From positions 2,732,001 to 2,796,000 of the forward strand of contig VCAZ01000046.1 of NCBI GenBank assembly GCA_005784505.1: 64,000 bases of DNA. Direction: 5' to 3'. The position numbers and the translations under genes are program-made. The first letter of the stretch is position 1. Each line of letters begins with the position of its first letter. Below the pieces are notes generated by a model. The model was not told the DNA's origin, did not search any database, and was given only the letters and a program-made list of their open reading frames with translations. This stretch comes from Bagarius yarrelli (taxonomy: Eukaryota; Chordata; Actinopteri; Siluriformes; Sisoridae). Shown here in pieces: positions 48,201-59,170 of this stretch.

Positions 48201-49454
48201 CCCACCAAATCCACAAACTTTCTCGGAAGAAACATCTGTTATACCTCACTGACATACTTGCCTGCATCCTTGTACTGCTGTTAAACCTTAACAGTTCAGA
48301 GCAATTGGTGTACCAACGGTCTGCTAGGTCTGAGGTAATGGTGCTAACTTACATTTTTTAATTGCAATGGGATGGTAGTATGATGTCTTTTCTGTCTTTT
48401 CAACGTGTTTCTGTGTGCTGACCACTGCTTGCTTTGTGCAGAAAAGTTTGGACCTGCAAATCTTTGAATTCTGCCTGTAAGAGGAGTTGCTGATGCAATA
48501 TGATAACTGTGTGTCTTCTTGCTGTGATTTGTTTGCAGTAGTGTACTTTTTTTTAGTGTCTTCAGCAACCTCAGCATGTTAGCAGAGCATGGCTCTACCT
48601 ACCCAGTGTTATTCCTCATACTCATTAATTTCTCTTTCAGGTAATGCTTAGCGTGTGTGTTTCAACCTAGATACTGTACTATATTGTTGAACATCAGCAC
48701 CTAATTGGTATAATTGTTATTAATTATTGTTATTAATAAGATTTTCTGCTGTTTACATTATTTGTAAATGCTCGTGTGGACGCTTTGTAATAGTTTAATA
48801 TAAGCATGCAAATTAAACATTCTTGCACAGTACTGGATATATGTAGATGTGTATACTGTACGCAGTACTATAATCATGTTGGCTGTACGTAAATTTAGCA
48901 TCGGCAATCACAATTATCTGCGATAGGTCGAATTACAGGAAGCCGAATGTCAAAAAAATTGTCAAAAAAGCAAAGTGACTCCCAAAGTTCAGACCGCAAG
49001 TATTTATGGATTATTGCAAGTTTGCTGGTAGAGTTTAGCTGTGAAAAGCCTATCCTCTACTTTTAAGAAGCAAGTCTATGAGGGTTGGTGGTTCTTTGGT
49101 TTTCTGGGGGGGGAGTGTTTACCTTTGATTTTCAATTTCTCCAGAAAAACAAAAAAGATGTAGTTCATTTACTTTTGTTTATTGGTTTATCTCTGTTATA
49201 TGTTGTGTATTAATTTCTTGCAGTCTAAACCAAACAAGCTAATCTAATTACGAATCACCACAAAGCAGTCTTAAATAATGATTTTTTTCCAAATAAAGAG
49301 ATTCAAGTCTTTTGGAAATTAAGTATCTGGTAACCAAATAACAAGCCTATCAACTGTAATGTGTTTTGGTATTTGGTAATTTGTGTGGTATGCATAATTA
49401 AGTGATTTTTTTAGTCTGTCACTGCAAATTAAAAACACACTCTGTCTCCTTATT

Positions 49455-49520
<66 letters not shown>

Positions 49521-52500
49521 CCGCCACACAAGCACTTATAAGGACAAGTCAGGTTACCAGGCAACCTGTGGGATTTAAAAACCCCAGGAATGGAGCTATG
49601 CTCTCTTGAATTTGGAGATGGATTTTATAATTCACAATTGTTATTATTATTCATTTATGTTTCAGAGGTAAAATATTGGTTGTTGGCTAAAGATTAGGTT
49701 GTTGACAGTTGATGTTCTCTGTATTATTGTAAAACCAACAGCCATCAAACATCTTTAGCAGTTTGCGATAAGTAAAAACTCCTGTTGGCTTTGCTGCATT
49801 CATTAATCAGGATATTGTGGTTTGTGAATAAAAGCCGGAGGATTTGACCTCGCAGAAATTCCTCCTAATTCAATGGTGTTTATATGCAGGGACATTAGCA
49901 GAAATTTATGGCCTTTTGTAAAATACAGCAGGACATAGTATAGTTTGAGGTTATCATACTGCTAAAAAAAACTCCTAATAGTGTAGTTCAGTCTACTGAT
50001 GCCTTTCTTCCACAATTGAATGTTTCTTGTTGCGTGTATATGCCTTTATAGATGTGTTGTAAAGTAATTATAATAATATCTGCAATCTATGTTCCACATG
50101 ACCTTTTTTGAAATATTTGTGATTTTTTTTTCTGGTATTTATCAATTTAATTCCTAAAAAAACCCCCCCAAAAGTCACTTCTAGGTTGCTAAGGAGCAGC
50201 TTGTTCCTGGTGAATGGCAATGATGCATAACTTTCATAATTATTTTCGAGTCTTGCATGCTTATTGTGTGTTTAGAAAGATAATTTGATGATGACAGATG
50301 GTGAAATGCTTTTGATTATATTTAAAGATTAGGTGTCAAAATGCAATGAAAAAGAGTCTGTTTGTCAGAATTTTGGGTTCAGTAATTTAACAAATTTTAT
50401 TAATTTGATTTATTTATTTAGATCTGTTTTATTTTATTATTTGTTTTAAAAACTATCCACAGTTTGCCGATTTTCAGCCTAAAACATGAGGTATTTTATT
50501 TCTTATGTTAATAAAAGCTCTGCGTTTAAGATGTGCTTGTCTTTTTTTCTCTTTTGTGGTTGTCTATTTAAGCAATTTCCAATTGCTGCTAATTCTAAAG
50601 TGAAAGTAAAATCTGAACAGGCATTTATAAGATAATTAAATGTGAAGGAAAGCAAAGAGAAAGGGAAACTCTGTTTTGTCTGTTTGTCCGTTTGTGACAT
50701 TACAGATTTGCATGAAAAGATCTGCAATTATGTGTTTCACAACCTCTCTTTGTATATTTTTGTAAGGTCTCTCAAATAGTCATTGCTGATTACAGTGTTA
50801 TTGTGCCTAGATGAAAGAAGTGCCATTTTAAAGCCTTTCAAAGTACTTAAGTTGCCAGTGTTTTTCACGGTCTGTTATCACAGTTGGTGCCTCTATAAAG
50901 TGTGCTGTCATGACATACAGCAAAGTCTCTTGTGATTTGTTTCTCTTTGGCTACATGGAGAAAATAGTCCTGTGCTTAGACTTTCCTGTGGGAAATTCTT
51001 TTAACTGTCTTTATTATAATTACAAAAAACAGGGGAAACATAAGGGAAAAACACTAATTACCCACATGCCATTCAGAAATGAAAAGGCGCAAAGCAATTT
51101 AGAGCCAAACGTCACCTCTTAAAAGACAATGATTTTTCTACAGAGTATAAAATAATTTATCTGTTTCATCAGTTTGTGCCTTTTAGCCACTTCTGGCTTT
51201 CCAAATAATAATTATAAAAAATTGCCTCAGTCAAATTAGCCCCTAGCACCAAATAATTGTGTGGGGGGAAATCTAGCTTATTAAGCTCACCTAGATGCTG
51301 GAAGTTAAGCATTTAATTTTTTTCCCTAGTAAAATTATTTAAAAAAAAAAAATTAAGTTGCTAACACACACACAATGTAACCAAAGAATTCCTGCTACCT
51401 GTTTTTCACCCAAATGAGGATGGGTTCTCTGTTGAGTCTGGTTCCTCCCAAGGTTTCTTCCTATTTCGTCTCAGGGAGATTTTCCTTGCCACCGTCGCCC
51501 CCGGCTTGCTCATCAGGGACAAACTGATTTCTTTTTCATTTTCATCTTATAATTTCTTTGATTGTTTAAAGCTGCTTTGTGACAATCACCAATGCGCTAT
51601 ACAAATAAAATTTAATTGAATTGAAAATTAAAGTTTTATTAGAGTTTAGACTGGTAAAGTTGCAGAACTGTACTGTGGGAGATCAGAAAAGCTCGCAAAG
51701 TCTAGAGTAAGAACTGCTAATAGAAAAAGGGTTTTGATTTGTGATTAATGTGTCCTTATAACTGAGGTTTTTGTCTAAGGCAACTTTATTTAAATGCCTG
51801 GGCTTATGTGTTATAATAAATATTGTGTATAAATATGGTATTTAATATATAAATGAATAACAGTTGACATGTTTTATTAATCTACAGTTTGTCTCATCTT
51901 TCTGCAAATTTTCCCAGCTTTTTCAGACTATCCATGTTTTATGTTTTTAATTGTGCGAAATGGTATTTTAGCAGCCTATGCAATTTTTATCTTGCCTTGC
52001 TCATGCAGGTCAAATAATGATCTGCAACTTTTGCACCTGGCATTTCAGAGCGCATTGATTTATGCTGTTGGGCTCGAAAGGAATTAGACATTAGTGATGT
52101 GCGGAGCCAAAACAAGTGGCTCTAGCTATAAAATATTTAATCTCCGCTTTGAAATGTGTAAACGGCTTATCCCAGATCTCCAGCAGCCAATCAGCAGTCG
52201 GCGCGTCCAAATTTTGATAGTACTAGGCAGCGTGTCTGACAGATGAGGTGTTATAAAAACATGTTCTGCATTGTTTTTATGAGACTGAACAGCAGCTGCA
52301 GTTTACAAGCCACTTGAACGTGCTTTGGTTGATAAATAATTTAAAGTGTTAACTGTGTACACCCTCATAATAATATGTCAAACACCCATAGACAACAACA
52401 AAAACATGCTGTTCCTTAGGCAACATTATTTATGGGTGTTCAAGTTTCAAAATTAAATCCATGGTGGAAAAGAAAGCATCCTGCACAAATAGTGACAGAT

Positions 52501-55500
52501 AATCATCAATGAATAATAACTTTAACTAAAAATTAAAACCTGTATGGAAGGAAAGCAGTTTATTAGACAGGATGTAGATTTTTTTTGGAAGTCCAAACAG
52601 CAAGATCAAAAATCAACATTGCACCTCGATATACACAACCCGTGAAGCCGCAATCCATGATAGGCTCTTAAAGGCCAGTTGCACCTGTTGCTAAGGATGA
52701 CATTTACATTGACAGCCTGATGATATACCATATGGACAAAGGTTTGGTAGACATCTTACCAGCATAAATGTATCTTCAGCGTTACCACAGAATTGAAAGC
52801 ACCCTGTGTTACATTTTTCCCTTACAGGAACTAAAAGACCCAAACACTGTTCCAGCATGTCCTTGTTCACAAAGCCCCTGAAGACATGGTGTGAAAGAAC
52901 TTTCTGAGAAAGAAAGTTACCTGCACAGAGTTGTAACTTTAAACCTACTAAACACTTTCGAGATAAACTAAAAAACTGACTGTACCTCAGACCCCCTTAC
53001 CTGAACTCACTAATGCTATTGTGGCTGAATGAGCAAATACACCAAATGTGGGTATTTTCACTGCAAAATTTCTGATAGTGAGGAACTACGATTGCACCCT
53101 TTCCCGTTTCATTTATGCAAATTTTCCCACTGCGGGACAAATAAAGCTTTATATGATCTTATATTAGCTAATTGTCTTCCCTTTATCTATATTTTACTTG
53201 TATTTAAGTTTAAACATACTGCTAAAATGAGCAACATGTAGTTGCTGAATTGTGAGAAAGTTCTTTTATGTTTTCTCTCAGGCTATGGGAACTGGTCATC
53301 TACCTTGTCAGTTAAATGCCATTGTTCTCTAAATGCAGCCAAATGAAGTCAGTCAATTGCCATTGTCTAAATGCAGGTGGTTAATGGTCATGCATGCACC
53401 CGATACTCTTGCTTGGCTTGTAAGACTGCCTGTGTAACCCTAATCTGTTCTCACTAGCCATTTGCTTTATTCCTTCTTCCTGCTGCATTTTTGACAAACG
53501 GGTATTTTTATCACAACAGCAAATGGATTCCTATTAGGATGAACGTGTATCTGGTTACTTAAGATTATAGATTCTATTCTTTACAGTCTTTTTCTCCCTC
53601 GGGATCTTGTACATTGCAGTCTGACGTGCCCTTCATATAAACATTAACTATGAGCTCTGTGAATGAAAAAAAGAGCTCTGAGAAATGGATAGTGTGGAAA
53701 AATGTCAAAGCTTTTGCATCATATCCAAAGCTTTCATTGCATCTTATGCATTTCTTTACAATGTACCCGAGTCTTTGCCCCTAGTGATAAAAGTAAAAGG
53801 ACATATTTAGGGGCAAGATCTTTTTAATCTAGACTGAGGAAACCAGAATTGGTTAGAAATGGTTAAAAAAGAGGGTTTGATCTGGGTTTTCTATAGCTGC
53901 TTTATGTGTAAAAACTATCAATTTGGGAGTCAAAGAGTCAGGGACCAGAGGAATTGCGATTCTATCTGACTCAATAAGTAAAAGAGTGATTAGAAATTTT
54001 TATACACTTCTGTACTGAAATGTAGTCAATGTTTATTATGCAGAAGAAGCCAATAGGTTATTTATATCAGTGCATTGGCTTGGGACTTAAGGTTTGAAGT
54101 ATTTGTTAAAAGGTAAAGGTGTGTAAATGGATAAAGACTGAAAAAAAACTATTGGAAAAGCATTTGCTTGATCCTCTTTTCCATACTTCAGCTGTAATTG
54201 TGGCTAATTGTAACCTCAGATTCCTGTTCTCAGCTGACATAAATCGAAATAGATGAAGTAACCTGCTGCTAATAAAGCAGTAAAAACAACAATGCATACA
54301 GCAACAAGCTGATTTTAACACCATGATTTAAACATGATTTTATTAAATTGGAGCAAAAAAAAAAAATTATACTGATGGTTTTTTCCTTCTATTTACTGTA
54401 TGTGCCCTACCTCAAAAGACTTGGTATTTAACCCCACCTACTTCAATAACAGTAAATGTTCTGAATAAGTTCTGAATTTTTCTTCACATTGTCTATCTGA
54501 AACTTTCTTTTCATGATCAGAACAGTAGAGTGATTCCTAACTCTGCTCTCATGATTAAAATCCAGCAAGCTGCTGTGCACACTGTTGCTTGTAAATAATT
54601 GAATAAGATTTTAATCCACCAATTAAGCCCAACAGCAGGACCAGTGGAAGTCACATGGTGGCCAATTCATTAGTAATAATGCCTGACATTTGTACTGTGA
54701 GGACTTTAAATGCCAAGCTACGGTGTCAGTACTAGTGACTGCTATATGCTATAAAATGACTACTTATACAGTGTAATTATATTTCTTTAGATGTGGTCTA
54801 CATTTAATGCTTTTATAACAAAAAAAGTAGTAAGATCATGGGAAGTGTAGTTCTTTACCTTTTAAAATATTACATTTTTACAGTAACTGGTGTATAGATA
54901 GTATATTTAGGATGCATTGTGGTTTGCACTTTGTGTATTACCCTGCTGTGTGATTCTCAGAGAAACGTGTGCGTCTAATTCTTGAAAGGAGGCATGCGAC
55001 TCCTTCAAAGAGATTTCCTCAAGCCATTTTTCTTACCCTATGAATTATAGATGCAATTTAAAATTGTTTGTCAGTTATAAACCAAAGAAAAATCTCACAG
55101 AGATGCTTCAGTAATCAATGAATAAGTGAATGAGAAAAAAGGGCTTTATTGTGCACACATCGATCAAATAAATGCTTTCTTTTTATATCCCAGTCTTGAG
55201 CTGACGTCTGAGGACTCTGAGGAGTAAAGGCCCACCTGCAGCAGTTTGGTAACCTTCTGATAAGTTGTTACAGGATTTACTGTCCTTTTGGTAATAAAGT
55301 TCAACTCTGTGGTTTTAATCAAGATTAAGTAATGTTATGTCACATACCTGTCCAATTGGGCAACTACATAATGTTGATAACTTTTTGTAATGTAATGAGA
55401 TGTAACAATTAACCTTGCTAATATAATGCCATATGCCATATTTAATAGAAAAGTGACGTATAAACAGCATGACTAACAGTTGACTTATTCGTGTTCTGTG

Positions 55501-58500
55501 GATTAATGTTGCCACGAATCAAAGATTAGTCCACTAACTATACAATCCAATTTGGAATTCTTATTTACAAATAATTTTGTTTTAATGATTGAGCGTATTG
55601 TGATCGTATAGTTATGCAACTCCAACTATTATATACTGTATATTGTGATAGTTATTTTCCACCCACTGTATAGATCTGTATTATTGTTAAAATAAGGGGT
55701 GTGTACCAGTAAGAGCCTCACAATATGCTACACATCACAATGCAGGGATCACGATACAATATATCACAATATATATTGCAATAAAATACTTAGCAAAATT
55801 CACTGCAATACTTAAAAAAGTAAAGGAGATATAAAAAAACACCCTTTTTTCCCCAGTATTTTTTTTTTTTTTGAGATGACGGCTGTATATGTCAGCGAAG
55901 ACTACAGGAGTGGAGGAGAAAGTCTTTTGACAAGGATATCAATTAAATATTAACATTAACCTTTAAACATTTTTTTTTCAGGGGTTTGTAGGGTCCCCAT
56001 AGAGCTGCAATATGCCCCGTTTCTCTATCTGATGGTTTTGACTTGATGACCTTTTTTCTGTATTGTGGGGGTTTTAAAGCCCCTCAGGGGACCACTGTTA
56101 TTTAAAAATAACAATCAATAACAGGTTTGTGATTTGAGAGTAGATGTAGAAAACACATCCAGCATTTTCTATCGTGCTCATTCTGAGGGTTTGCTTTCCT
56201 TAAAATGACCTTTTTATATCTAACAAACTAAAGCAGCACAAATGAAGCACAAATGATTAGAACTAATTTTGCATAGGAGGGGCAACTTCATAAAGGTATG
56301 CAGCAGCACATTTGTCTTCAGTCAGGGAATAAGAGTACACACTAGTTTTCAGGAGTGTAAATTTATTAATTTACAATAGTATCGTACTTGTGTATATAAA
56401 CATGCACACTATAACATGTCACATGCTTAACATAGCTGGTGTTTTTCAAAATGAGCATTGTGAATAAAAGGACCAGGTAGTCCATGCAAAAAAAACTTTT
56501 CTGTATAAGAGTAGGACATACTGCAGTAGTTCAAATGGTGTGTAAATCGCTTTCATTTTTTCATTTTCTGCTGAGCAACACTTTATTAGCACCAGCACCC
56601 AGGGACAGATAAGTGTCTGATCCAGGATGACTCATGGTGCAGTGTACTGCCCTAGTTCTCATCCAGCTTCCGATGATACTAACACTCAATCACATGAATA
56701 TATTTTTCTGGAATACATACAATTTGAAGACTTGTCGAAAGAAAGAAAATTTCATTTTGCTGATCATGAATGCAAATATGTGGACTTTGTATTTTGAGTG
56801 GTGCAATTGCTTTCATCTTGCGGCATCAGTTTCCTTAATGTTTTTACAACACCGCGTCCTTCGTCAATGGAACAAATGTGGGCTGGAGTAAAAGTTCACT
56901 TTCTCAGAATTGCAGCACAGTGCCAGTTCTAACAATCCCACACTACCTCAGCTTACAGGGAGGTGTGCATTTTAATCTGCATGACATGCTCTTGTTTAGA
57001 CTAAACTGCCACTGTGAAAGCCCCCTAATAGAATTGTGTGGGTGTCACCTAATGAAAATCAGCCATGCTGTTTTTGTGCCTGGTAAATTAAAGGAACATG
57101 GTATTTATCAAACTTTTTTTTTTTAGTTTTTTCAGTTTGATTTCCATTTACAAATACATATTAACCCAAACATTGATAAATAAAGCCTATCATTATGCTG
57201 AACTTCTAAAGCGGCAGTTCCGGTGGGTCTCAATGCTGACATATGTAATTGTAGTATATAAAGGTATAAAAGGTGATTTGGTTTTAAAACCTTTTTGTTC
57301 TCTGGTTAAACTTCTCCTTACATTCTGAGATAGCAATCATTTAAGTTAAGTGGTCTGAATGCAGTTAGGTTTGAACATTAGGGTAGGGTTTTCACCTGCC
57401 TAACAACATATATATGTGCAGACCTCTGCATACACTGTTTACACAGACAGGATACGTCATCAGCGCTTTCAAATACTGTGGGGGAAAAACTGCATTAAAA
57501 CCGAGTAAAAATTCTAATTAATATTAGATTAATTAAATAATCTAAAATCTAAAACATAAGGGTCTAAAAGATGACGCTATAGTTGCAGTATTTTTTTTAC
57601 ATGTAGGTGGTTTGAAAGGTGTTTTGATAGCAATGCATAGTTTATGTAGTTTGTGTACCTTTTACGAATTGGCTGAATTTCAGCAGTGTGTAAGCGGGTA
57701 GTATTTTTATTTTTTGGTATTTTAGTACTAACTGTGCTATGGTTTTCACACCGGTAAATGGCACATAACGTATTGTAGTCTTGTGTAGTTATGATGTAAT
57801 AGTCTCATTCAGTGGTATCAGGCTACAGTTATATTCCAAGACGTCTTACTGTAGCTTTCATTGTTTCGGTTTGTTTGGAAATCTCCGCTTACTAGGAGGC
57901 CCTAGGTACTGTAAATATTATCATTATATTTAAATATTTTGTCCAAATCTTTAAGACAGAGCCAGCATAGTTGCTTTGGGTAACTAATAGTTAGGGAATA
58001 TATTCGTAATAGAACTTACAGGTCCTGATAAGTACAAATAATTATTCTTGGTCATTATTGCTGATTGTTTTTAATTAGCAGAAATACTTTTCCCTGTAGG
58101 ACAATAATTACAATCAATTTGTCTGTCTGTGGGAAGTAAAGACAAAAATATGCATTTTTCTCTGTGACTATGAAAAAAAAAAAAAACACAGTAGGAATAT
58201 TTCTGATTCTCTAAAGCATATCTGTGTCTTGCTAGTTTTGTTTTCGAATGACAATAAACTGACAATGATTCTGCTCTGCCAATGGTTTGTCACATTTCAT
58301 GGACACATGGTACACTTTCCAATTTATTGTACATGGTTATAACGTCCACATTTGAACTATTGTTATACTGCCGTTTCGTTTCGGACTAATTTCAAATCAT
58401 TTCTGTTAATGGAGGCGGATTGCATTTGCCACCTTCTTCACGTTGCATACCAGTCTTCCCTCATATGTTGGAATCCTTGTGGATTTAGGATGAACATATT

Positions 58501-59170
58501 TTTGTCATTTGCTTAGCAATGCAGCTAAATCGATTTCGTTCCACCTCATTACCCGCTGGAAGAAGATGAGAATCCTCCCGATTTGCTGCTCTTCTATAAA
58601 TAAATCTGATTTATTGAAGAAACAATAAACAATATAGTTAATTCGAGAATTGTAAGCTGCCTAGAAATCGTGGCATAATTTGTTTAACAAAAGTAGTTCT
58701 TTTCTTATTATAGACAAGAAATAATAATGTAGAGTTGAGATGTTAATTAGATGTCAGTTATATGCAGTACATCTCAACTGTCATATTTTTTTTTTTTTTA
58801 CACTTAAACAGTTAATCCCTCATTTTATTCTCTGCAGGGTTTTCTAAAAAGTGAGCGTGTGACACGGATGGTGCAAAGTGGAGGCTGCTCGGCCAGTGAT
58901 TTCCGTGAGGTCTTCAAGAAAAACATTGAGCGCCGGGTGCGCAGCCTGCCCGAAATTGACGGCCTGAGCAAAGAGACAGTGCTGAGTTCCTGGATCACCA
59001 AGTACGATGCTATTTTCAAGGGGGAGGAAGACCAGCGGCGGCCGCAAGGTCGCATGCCCTTCAGCGCAGTGTCTGAGCTCATCCTCAGCAAGGAACAGCT
59101 GTACGAGATGTTCCAGCAGATTCTGGGCATCAAGAAATTTGAGCACCAGCTGCTGTACAATGCTTGCCAG
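27203..59170 (+). CDS. cadps2: CADPS2, calcium-dependent secretion activator 2 (CAPS2), exons 1-3
   Basis: CAPS2 primes dense-core vesicles for Ca2+-triggered release in neurons and endocrine cells. Three coding exons are seen: 27203-27529 (109 codons), 45194-45307 (38) and 58838-59170 (111), all phase 0, giving about 258 of roughly 1300 residues. Exon 1 starts MLDPSSSEES, continues with an acidic, lysine-rich linker shorter than in mammals, then LQVYVFVLRCIAYPFNAKQP. Exon 2 has LNKQQLQAVKERFQAFLKGE and ADEAFCNAVRSYYE; CNAVRSYYE is the CADPS2 rather than CADPS version. Exon 3 has FLKSERVTRMVQSGGCSASD, RSLPEIDGLSKETVLSSW and LSKEQLYEMFQQILGIKKFE. The C2, PH and MUN domains lie beyond the right edge. 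Intron 2 has a GC donor. Exon 3 opens with Gly where relatives have Val. SLC13A1 as neighbour matches human 7q31. Confidence 0.93.
27787..27810. repeat. Perfect 24-bp AT-rich palindrome
   Basis: Centred on AGCGCT inside a TA-rich run, immediately before a Tc1/mariner-like element in CADPS2 intron 1. Confidence 0.7.
27826..28181 (+). mobile_element. Tc1/mariner-like non-autonomous element
   Basis: Begins with the family terminus 'ccatggccaaaagtattagg' and 'acacctggtcatcacacc', continues with degenerate interior, and is followed directly by a SINE. Confidence 0.5.
28182..28352 (+). mobile_element. tRNA-derived SINE
   Basis: Head 'gtggtggcttagtggtaag' and box B 'ggggttcggattccc', middle 'tccttgacaaggcctcacccctaattgctcattg', tail 'taaggcgtctgccaaatg' then 'ctgtaaatgtaaag'. 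Confidence 0.8.
28353..33221. other. CADPS2 intron 1, AT-rich part
   Basis: No exon seen. Holds a microsatellite tract near 31311-31489 and a (CAGT)n run at about 31965-31983. The ORFs in this stretch are short or simple-sequence products. Confidence 0.5.
31311..31489. repeat. Compound (TA)n microsatellite
   Basis: Two long TA blocks (about 31311-31377 and 31427-31471, plus a trailing block to 31489) flank a short (CA)n run. The frames here that encode Tyr/Ile strings are artefacts of this repeat. Confidence 0.9.
33222..33775 (+). mobile_element. tRNA-derived SINE interrupted by a hAT-like MITE
   Basis: The SINE head (gtggttaaggtgttgg ... gtaggttcaagtcc ... ggctccttaac) stops at 33326. Its body resumes at 33725 with cccttaaccctttactgctcagttggataaatg. 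The missing middle is the 398-bp element listed separately, so the SINE is older. Confidence 0.8.
33327..33724 (+). mobile_element. hAT-like MITE, complete, 398 bp
   Basis: Terminal inverted repeats of 12 bp (TAGGGCTGTGTA at both ends) are flanked by 8-bp direct repeats (tccttaac / cccttaac, one mismatch). An 8-bp duplication is typical of hAT elements. The interior has no ORF and shares 'gcatcacaatac' and 'tattgcaataaaat' blocks with copies at about 39102, 55692 and 63602. Confidence 0.8.
33885..34075 (-). mobile_element. tRNA-derived SINE
   Basis: On the minus strand: head with 'ggttaaggtgttaaac' and box B 'gggttcgattccc', middle 'ggcccctgagtac ... ccccaattgctcagttgtata', tail 'taagtcactcagtataaggg' then 'cgtctgccaaatgctgta'. 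Confidence 0.8.
34076..36309. other. CADPS2 intron 1, unassigned
   Basis: No exon or clear repeat is seen apart from A/T runs (for example poly-A at 35520-35533) and a short GT-rich tract near 34140. Confidence 0.45.
36310..36490 (+). mobile_element. V-SINE fragment
   Basis: Carries 'gaccctgcaatgaactggcacc' and ends with 'ccctgacagggataaatatagaaactg', the 3' half of the V-SINE family seen at 14240-14580. Confidence 0.5.
37298..37355 (-). mobile_element. SINE tail fragment
   Basis: 'atttacatttacagcatttggcagacggccttatctgagcaattt' is the complement of the common SINE 3' tail; the tRNA-like head is absent. Confidence 0.5.
37356..39101. other. CADPS2 intron 1, unassigned
   Basis: AT-rich, no exon or repeat recognised. 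Confidence 0.4.
39102..39420 (-). mobile_element. hAT-like MITE, second copy (truncated)
   Basis: Starts tagggatgtgtaaaaatt, matching the complement of the right end of the 33327-33724 element. It follows that element through 'gtaatattttttcatgataacg', 'tattctatcctcaagtattgatag' and 'ttatgtttatgtta'. The other terminus is not found. Confidence 0.6.
39877..40085 (+). mobile_element. tRNA-derived SINE, well preserved
   Basis: The head has 'ggggcagtggtagtgcagtgg' and box B 'gggttcgattccc', closing with 'cagccccacca' as in a tRNA-like fold. Then 'aaggccctcaacccccaattgctcagttgtata', and the tail 'taagtcgctctggataaggg' then 'cgtctgccaaatactgcaaatgc'. This is the most intact copy of this SINE in the window. 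Confidence 0.85.
40086..45193. other. CADPS2 intron 1, distal part
   Basis: No exon seen. Includes short (TC)n at about 41300-41326 and a (TTTC)n-type pyrimidine tract at 42080-42130. The ORFs here have no domain signature. Confidence 0.45.
45308..45309 (+). other. GC splice donor of CADPS2 intron 2
   Basis: Exon 2 ends TAT GAG and is followed by gcaaga. Exon 3 begins after a normal cag acceptor at 58837, in phase. AG|GCAAG is the usual strong context of GC-AG introns. No GT donor nearby preserves the frame. Confidence 0.8.
45310..47264. other. CADPS2 intron 2, first part
   Basis: No exon. A fragment of the Tc1/mariner-like terminus (attagtggacacctgacc) occurs near 46454; otherwise unassigned. 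Confidence 0.4.
47241..47455 (-). mobile_element. (CA)n run and tRNA-derived SINE
   Basis: A (CA)n tract at 47241-47264 borders the complement of the 683-875 SINE: 'aaagttggggtcagagcgca', 'tagctatgatacagcaccc' and 'aagggtcttgctt'. Confidence 0.55.
47465..47755 (+). mobile_element. L2-type LINE 3' end
   Basis: A frame reading FWNILAFYIKTAPAVFKSSP then KTFFIF is the usual end of a fish L2-clade reverse transcriptase, followed by 'gtgaagcactttggtgaactc' and a tataaataaa tail. It is truncated at the 5' end. Confidence 0.65.
47820..48735 (-). mobile_element. Tc1/mariner element, nearly full-length remnant
   Basis: The plus-strand text is the complement of a transposase gene with many lesions: 'ccacaccatctttttcatgactccccc', 'gctgtatgtttggggttgttgttatgac', 'attaattcccaccaaatccac', 'ttgctgatgcaatatgataac' and 'caacctcagcatgttagcagagc'. 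A minus-strand frame at 48344-48577 covers part of the DNA-binding region. No intact transposase. Confidence 0.65.
48736..51384. other. CADPS2 intron 2, middle
   Basis: No exon or mobile element recognised apart from the microsatellite at 49461-49515. Confidence 0.4.
49461..49515. repeat. (TC)n microsatellite
   Basis: About 27 uninterrupted TC units. The Arg-Glu minus-strand frame across it is an artefact. Confidence 0.95.
51385..51630 (+). mobile_element. L2/Rex1-type LINE 3' tail
   Basis: 'cctgctacctgtttttcaccc', 'gggttctctgttgagtctgg', 'gattttccttgccaccgtcg' and 'aaagctgctttgtgacaatc' followed by aattgaattgaaa match the copy at 25640-25880. Confidence 0.75.
51631..52724. other. CADPS2 intron 2, unassigned
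   Basis: No feature recognised. Confidence 0.4.
52725..53040 (+). mobile_element. Tc1/mariner-like remnant
   Basis: Terminal 'ccatatggacaaaggtttgg', then 'ggaactaaaagacccaaacactgttccagcatg' (transposase-derived), then 'taaacactttcgagataaac' and 'tgctattgtggctgaatgagcaaata'. Order and strand match the other family members. No ORF. Confidence 0.65.
53041..55691. other. CADPS2 intron 2, unassigned
   Basis: A short repeat tail (cccactgcgggacaaataaag) occurs near 53130. Nothing else recognised. Confidence 0.4.
55692..55965 (+). mobile_element. hAT-like MITE, third copy (truncated)
   Basis: Begins aaggggtgtgtaccagtaag then agcctcacaatatg, matching the left end of the 33327-33724 element, and continues with 'atcacgatacaatatatcac' and 'tattgcaataaaat'. 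The interior 'actacaggagtggaggagaaag' matches the copy at 63280-63602. Confidence 0.65.
55966..58837. other. CADPS2 intron 2, distal part
   Basis: No exon found. Three frames between 56634 and 57328 lack any family signature and are not supported as genes. Confidence 0.45.

Noticed and set aside
49319..49564. Arg-Glu repeat ORF on the minus strand
   Set aside because: Product of the (TC)n tract.
56634..57328. Three consecutive ORFs of 76-85 codons
   Set aside because: No family signature, no splice logic and composition like the surrounding intron.
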